Shown here: piece after piece, positions 58,768 through 64,000 of the stretch | Layout of the letters: each line of letters opens with the position of its first letter | Position numbering within the stretch: the stretch's first letter is position 1 | Assembly: GCF_000346465.2 (NCBI RefSeq) | Contig: NC_034012.1 | Coordinates: 1,389,134 to 1,453,133, forward strand | Direction: 5' to 3' | Source of the DNA: Prunus persica | Lineage: Eukaryota; Streptophyta; Magnoliopsida; Rosales; Rosaceae | Length of the DNA: 64,000 nucleotides | Position numbers and translations under genes: made by a program | The notes under the pieces: generated by a model | Told to the model about the DNA's origin: nothing | The model's database searches: none | Seen by the model: the letters and a program-made list of their open reading frames with translations, nothing else

Positions 58768-60665
58768 GGCTATCTATTCACATAAAAGATATGCAGCTGA
58801 TTTCAGCACACAGCATATTAGATTAAAGCTCTAGCATGCTGAGTCACCAATCTTCAATATTGCAAGGCAATAGCATATAAGGACATTAGGTAAGCAAATA
58901 CATCAAAACCATTCAAAATTCATGGCAGCAAGTAGTCTGGGATGTTAATTACTTGAGCAACCACTTCTCATTCAACGTCATAGCAGCAGCCATAAAAAAT
59001 ACACATGAGAGGCCATTACAGAGAAGTTCATTGTTTGTGCCTTAAGAACCCAACAAGTCTGGCACAATAACACTCACAAGCTAAAGAGACTACAATTACA
59101 TTAAATTAAAGGACCAAATACAAAATGTCTCACTAAAGATACCCTTGAATTCAGGAGAAAAAGCAGTGGATAAGTGAAATTTTCCCTTAGCATTTCAAAC
59201 AGCCTCCCTATTACCATGAGTTAGGAAGACATATTATGGCTTAAGCCTACAGCAGGTCAATTTACATCATACCTCATATTTTTACAGGAACAAAGTTGAA
59301 AAGAAATAAGTATTGCAAAGACACAATCCATTAATAGTTCTATTCCTTCCAAAACTGTTTTCACAAACAATGAAATTAGTGCCAGATTGTACAACATAAA
59401 ATTATGTTCATATGTGCACCAGATCGAGAGTTAGCCTGTAACCCCTCAGCGCATATTGCAATGTCAATCACATGACATATGAACCATAACTTAAAAAAAG
59501 AAAGGGCAACTGGTGGTATATGAGAGCAATACTTTATGATAGATTCCTAAGCTGCCATTGCATACTGACTATATCCATACAAGAAGGTGAACAAAAATAA
59601 CTAAGGAGAATCCAATGAAACTCCTACAAATTTATTTGTCCAACAAAAATTCAACTTCTTGCTCTTGTTTATGATTCATAATCAAAATATCCAAAACATA
59701 AGAATCATGTGAGATGTGAAGCATTCAAGGACTTGTCTCTTAAGTGTTTTCATTTATGCATGCATAAGAAGCTAGGATTACGTCATGTATAAGTAATTAC
59801 TCTCTAAACTGAAACTGTGTTTAAGTAATAAGCATCCTAAGAAATCTTGGCCATTTATGCACAGGAATAAAGGCATGAGAATCAGAAGGACCTCTGATTG
59901 GAAATGTGAAAGCATTCCTATGTACACACATGAAAAACATTGAGAGTTCCTGATCACCACAACCACTGACAATATATATACCCACGAAGGTTGCATGGGA
60001 AACTTGTAAAGTACTTTCCTCGCGTAACCCTTCCTAGATCTCATCATTTCTAAAAGAATGCCATTGACTAAATTTTCCTTACTTTCTACAATCTAATCAT
60101 AAACCGTTTAGGAAAATCCAATAGTAGAGATTCATCATTCATCTCCCATACGAACACTTTTCGTAACTGTTGATTTACTTGGTTCACTTTTAACACTAGC
60201 GTTTACATATGTGAATCACTGCTGGATCTAGTCGTATGGGATAAGATTTCCTACTATAAATGGACTCTCGAGTTATAAGTTCTTACAACAAAAAACATGT
60301 AAGTTCGTCAATCAAGGTATTCGAAAACTATGAGCTGGCATGGAAGTATCTAAGATAGTACAGAGGATTCATTTATGTGAAACCAATAAAATTCTATAAG
60401 CTGAGGCAAATTACAATTGGGATACCCATTTTGAAACGGTCATAATACAAACTTCAACAACAGAAAGCTAGCTCATCTGTGTAACCTTATTTAGAATGTA
60501 CAAGAAACAAAGAACCATATCCCAACAAAAATCTAAATCTTTTTTTTTTGTACATTAACTATCCCAACAAAAGGAGAAACAATAAACCAAAAACCCAACT
60601 CACCTCCACTGATGACAACAGTTATAACCGCAAAATCGACCACTTCTCAGATTTCCACTGGCAAT

Positions 60666-61808
60666 TCACTTCATGGAATGGTTACCACTAAGAACCTGAA
60701 CCAAATTTGAAGCATTTTTTCGAATCCTTTCATTATCGTTTTCAACCAAACCCACACAAATAGCCAAAACCCCTTCATTTCTAGCTTCCAGACACATTGG
60801 TTCACTAAAAGAACAGAGTGAATTCAAAGTAAGGAGCGCATATTGAACCCCCCTTGAGCTTCCATTCTCCAAAACCCTCACTAATATCCCCACACACCCA
60901 TTAAACCTCTCCATCTCTTCCCTACCTTCCCTGCACTTAGCCAATAGACCCAGAACTTCGACAGCCCGTTCCAGGCCCGATTCGGCAATTCGGATCAAAA
61001 TCGACACCGCCCCACATTCCACGGCCCGGCGCCGATTATCCGGGAACAAACAGATGGTGTAAAGCGCCGTAGCCGCCTCTTTCTTCTCTCGACTTTTTCC
61101 GTCCCTAAGAAGCGAAACCAGCGCCCGAATTGCATAAGGGTATGCCCCAATTGTAGCCTTATTGACCTCCACAACCGCTAAGCTCGTCAACATGGTTGCC
61201 GCCACGGCTCGGCTATTGGGGGAACCGCCTTGCAGCACCGTTACGATTCGAGCGATGGCTCCCTCGGCTACAAGACCCACTTTGTTATCGTCGTCCAAAC
61301 TGACATTGAGCAGCAAAGTTAGGGCCTTTTCTTGGAGGCGCGGCTCGTCCGAGTCAACACACTTGAGGACGGCCGAGACGGCGCCTGACTCGGTGAGTTT
61401 GGCGCGAAAGGCGGAGTCGCGCTTGGAGAGGCGTGCGAGCTGGTCGAGCGAGTCGAGCTTGGACTCGAGGGTTGAAGCTCGGGCAGTGAGCGATGAGATT
61501 AGGGTTGGGGGTTGGCAGTGGCGTTGGTGGTGGTGGTGGTATTGGTGGTGGTGTTGATGATGGTGTTGTAATTTGGCAGGGGAGAGAAGGGTATAACTGG
61601 AAATCAGGCTGCGGAGGGCGTGGTTGGGGATGAGGGAAGGGTGGTCGGGAAGGGGCAATTTGGTAATAGGGCAGGTGCGGTGGCCGGCGTCAAGCCAGCG
61701 TTGGATGGAGGCCCGATCAAAGGTGTGACCCGAAGAGAGTATAACCGGGTCGGACATTATTTCGAGCGAAATCGGGCACTTGAAATCGTCCGGGAACTGA
61801 GTCGCCAT
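60666..61808 (-). CDS. PUB8: U-box E3 ubiquitin ligase with ARM repeats, PUB8-like
   Basis: Intronless, 380 residues. The U-box (about residues 8-75: FKCPISLEIMSDPVIL, SGHTFDRASIQRWL, TCPITKLPL, IPNHALRSLI) recruits the E2 enzyme. ARM repeats from about 125 to the end (for example LQEKALTLLLNVSLDDDNK, EKKEAATALYTICLFPDN, SGLERAVEVLGLLAKCREG) should bind substrate. Start, spacing and ARM blocks match Arabidopsis PUB8 (At4g21350, also B80) as I recall it. The linker at about 81-96 is almost all histidine with a few Gln, Tyr and Arg; the Arabidopsis protein has a shorter, weaker version. The coding strand has a CT-rich leader about 105-135 bases before the ATG. Substrate unknown. Confidence 0.93.
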   Translation of the reverse strand: MATQFPDDFKCPISLEIMSDPVILSSGHTFDRASIQRWLDAGHRTCPITKLPLPDHPSLIPNHALRSLISSYTLLSPAKLQHHHQHHHQYHHHHQRHCQPPTLISSLTARASTLESKLDSLDQLARLSKRDSAFRAKLTESGAVSAVLKCVDSDEPRLQEKALTLLLNVSLDDDNKVGLVAEGAIARIVTVLQGGSPNSRAVAATMLTSLAVVEVNKATIGAYPYAIRALVSLLRDGKSREKKEAATALYTICLFPDNRRRAVECGAVSILIRIAESGLERAVEVLGLLAKCREGREEMERFNGCVGILVRVLENGSSRGVQYALLTLNSLCSFSEPMCLEARNEGVLAICVGLVENDNERIRKNASNLVQVLSGNHSMK

Positions 61809-62700
61809 TTCTCAACTCGCTCGCGTCACTCGTGAAAAATCAATGAGAAAGAAAAGGGTTTACGAGGTTTTCGTGTGCTACAGGTTGAGTGTGTTTTTGA
61901 GACTTCCAGACTTTGAGAGAGAGGAGAGAGGAGAGAGGAGAGAGACAAACAGAGACTTTCACCACCAAATCCTAATTCTCCGAATTCTAAATACGCACTT
62001 GCAGTCCAAAAAAAGAAAAAACAATTGTAATAAACTTTGTCGATTACCGTTATACCCTTCCAAAGTTTTTTTTTCCTTTGCTCCTTCGGCCAAGAATGAG
62101 TTTTCACCTCATTGGCCAGCAAAAAATAAGGGTTTCTACTCTGAATTGTCGAAGATTCAAGTTAGCTGAGTTTAGTCATGATAGTGTTTCTGTTTTATTG
62201 TATTTAAGTTCGAGTCTTGTTCTCCGTAAATTATATTAGTTATAATTATTTAGACTGTCAATTGTATATATAGCAATTTACACGATATTTTATGAGAAAT
62301 GACTATAATGCCCTAATAACATAAGTTACTCTCTTTTTTTCTTATTTGGAAACTTATGAAGAACATGAGCTGGTGTCGGTTACTTACCATAGAGTGTGGC
62401 ACGCCTTCTTTTCAAATTTTCAAAGGGAGGAAAGTCATCATTCCCTCTCTGCTTTTTTTACTGAATGACCCAAAAAGGTCATGTCTTTAGCAGATGCCGC
62501 AGAGGGGTGAATTGGGAAAATCAGGTTTCTGCTTCGTTTCTAACGGTTCTCTAGTTTTAATCACCGTCACGGGAAACCTCTACAGTAACCCTGGTCCGGA
62601 AGTATGGAATCAATCACCAACCTTGACTTTTAACGGAATGACTTAAATGCCCCTGTTAGAGTCAATCTTGCGGGCCAAAAAATATTGCCTACTTGGAAAA

Positions 62701-62729
62701 CACGTGTTTCCTTTTGATTATGTCACGTG
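62701..62729. promoter_or_regulatory. Paired G-boxes (CACGTG)
   Basis: Two palindromic CACGTG cores with starts 23 bases apart. They could serve PUB8 (about 900 bases away) or a gene to the right of the window. Function not shown. Confidence 0.35.
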
Positions 62730-62801
62730 AGTGAACAGCCCTCACCGGTTTCACACCAGAGATGAAGACACAAAAGCACACGGTGACTTTAACAAATCAC
62801 A

Positions 62802-62845
62802 AATTAAGTTTGACTAATCCTCCAATTAAGTTTGACTAATCCTCC
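62802..62845. repeat. 22-bp tandem duplication
   Basis: The unit AATTAAGTTTGACTAATCC plus TCC is repeated directly at 62802 and 62824. Confidence 0.9.
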
Positions 62846-63599
62846 AATAGATCAGTTTGAGCAGGACGTGCTAAGCAATCATACCCAATTTATTTTGTTT
62901 AAAAATCTAGTAAAAATGAATAAACCACAAATTCCACGTCCATATGAACATAACTAAAAAAAAAAAAATTTTAAAGCTAGTAAGTCTAAATGTAATTATT
63001 TAGTAATTTAATTAATAATTTGGTTATATCGTCACGGTTGCCAGAAAAAAAAAGAAAGATATATTTCTAAGTTGAATGAGACCATAATCCATGCTTAATT
63101 ATATGTTTTTTTTAATTTTGTCATCAAGATGATCTTTGAGCTTTTTTTATAAGTTTTCCTTCCATATTCTAATGCAAGGTGTGCCTCGTACAAGTTATCT
63201 CACCGTTATTAAATCATCAATTGCTTAACTGCGACATTTAATTAGATTAGATTAGGGACGTCATGAGGAAAGTGACGTGCATGCATAATTAAATATTGTG
63301 CCTTGAAGATTAACCCAAACAAACTATGGATGATGCTGACTGTACACGACACATAAGATAAAAGTCTAATTAAATTTCCATCCAAGGGTAACGACAAAAA
63401 TCCGTCCATAATTATCAAAGCACTCATTCAAGAATCTGTTAATTTTCACAACCAACTCTAATCCATTGAATTTCAATCAAGAGGGGGGGAAGAAATTTGA
63501 ATGTCTCGTTGTTTTTTTTTTTTTTTAACTTCAATATTTGATTGATCAAGTATAGAAAAACAAATCTCAACCTCCTTCCTTGTTGAATAATTTTTTAAA

Positions 63600-63834
63600 T
63601 TTATGGTATGAATAATACTAGTCTTACTACATTTGTATATCACAATTTTATACCACATGATATGGCAGTTGATGTGTACATACCACATCAGCTAATTAAT
63701 GTGATTAACATGTTTTATTATTATTAAAATATACTTCATTGATTTAATTAATGTGGCATATAATGGACATACATAATGTGGTATAGAAATGTGAAATAAA
63801 AATGTGATAAGTGTAGCGTTGCTCTTTATGGTAT
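63600..63834. mobile_element. MULE-type MITE with TIRs and 9-10 bp target duplication
   Basis: TTTATGGTAT occurs at 63600-63609 and 63825-63834. The 215 bases between begin and end with inverted repeats of 49 bases (63610-63658 against 63776-63824), about 36 positions matching and the inner ends (TATACCACAT) identical. A 9-10 bp duplication points to the Mutator-like superfamily. No coding capacity. Confidence 0.8.
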
Positions 63835-64000
63835 AACTCTTCTTTACGTAACCAAAATGGATAAAATAATTACGGTAGAAGTAGAACCATGCATGCACCG
63901 CCCTTTTGAATACTTTAGTTTGGTGGTGTGTGAAAAAAAGTTTCCCCTCGTATAATAAAAGCTCTCATAGTCTCGAGAAATATTCTTTACTTTCATTGCA

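Larger units (their letters stand above)
55739..60665. other. Intergenic between FQR1 and PUB8
   Basis: About 4.9 kb with no supported gene. Contains a GGAA run (about 57118-57145), a GA tract (57273-57296), an 8-base repeat CACAAGTC (about 57494-57520) and a 41-bp tandem duplication (58686-58767). On the minus strand a good donor context (GGAG/GTGAGT near 60603) follows the PUB8 stop, so a 3' UTR intron is possible. Confidence 0.55.
61809..64000. other. PUB8 upstream region to window end
   Basis: No gene seen. Contains an imperfect GA tract (61914-61945), two CACGTG G-boxes (62701-62706 and 62724-62729), a 22-bp tandem duplication (62802-62845), and a MITE with target duplication (63600-63834). 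Confidence 0.6.

Overview
The window is nuclear DNA of a flowering plant, almost certainly Rosaceae. Genes are split by GT-AG introns, spacers are AT-rich, and long GA/CT and TA microsatellites and transposon relics fill the gaps. The family call rests mainly on the first gene, which matches apple (E,E)-alpha-farnesene synthase closely along its whole length as I recall that protein, and on strawberry NES-like linalool/nerolidol synthases. The genus cannot be fixed by eye; Prunus or a relative is a guess.

Layout. 1-1.3 kb: no gene recognised. 1.3-3.7 kb (+): intact alpha-farnesene synthase (TPS-b), followed to about 8.6 kb by a broken tandem array of its own fragments with nested insertions. 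9.2-13.0 kb (+): eIF4B-like translation factor. 14.5-16.9 kb (+): BTB/NPH3 protein. 18.2-22.7 kb (+): FYVE protein with nine helical repeats. 24.6-26.8 and 30.8-33.1 kb (+): two TPS-g terpene synthases, the second with a transit-peptide-like N-terminus, separated by transposon relics. 33.4-34.5 kb (-): mitochondrial-type PPR protein. 35.4-36.3 kb (+): DYT1-type bHLH factor of the tapetum. 36.9-37.6 kb (-): secreted DUF538 protein. 38.6-39.6 kb (-): disordered At5g39570-like protein. 39.6-47.5 kb: an 8-kb gene-poor stretch with SINEs, a long inverted-repeat element and an 89-nt GA tract. 47.5-49.6 kb (+): atypical bHLH (bHLH112/103 type). 50.6-51.0 kb: LINE relic. 52.8-55.6 kb (-): WrbA/FQR1 quinone reductase. 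60.7-61.8 kb (-): U-box E3 ligase PUB8. 63.6-63.8 kb: a well-bounded MULE-type MITE.

How the parts relate. Three terpene synthases lie within 32 kb: one farnesene-type and two acyclic linalool/nerolidol-type enzymes that probably differ in compartment. They form a small volatile-terpene neighbourhood interleaved with unrelated genes. From FYVE to PUB8 the gene order recalls two separate Arabidopsis segments (around At1g61660-At1g61690 and At4g21330-At4g21350). The window therefore looks like an unfractionated version of an ancestral block. Nothing here looks like a new biochemical system. The most informative material is the array of farnesene-synthase fragments with empty-site comparisons, and the ancestral synteny.
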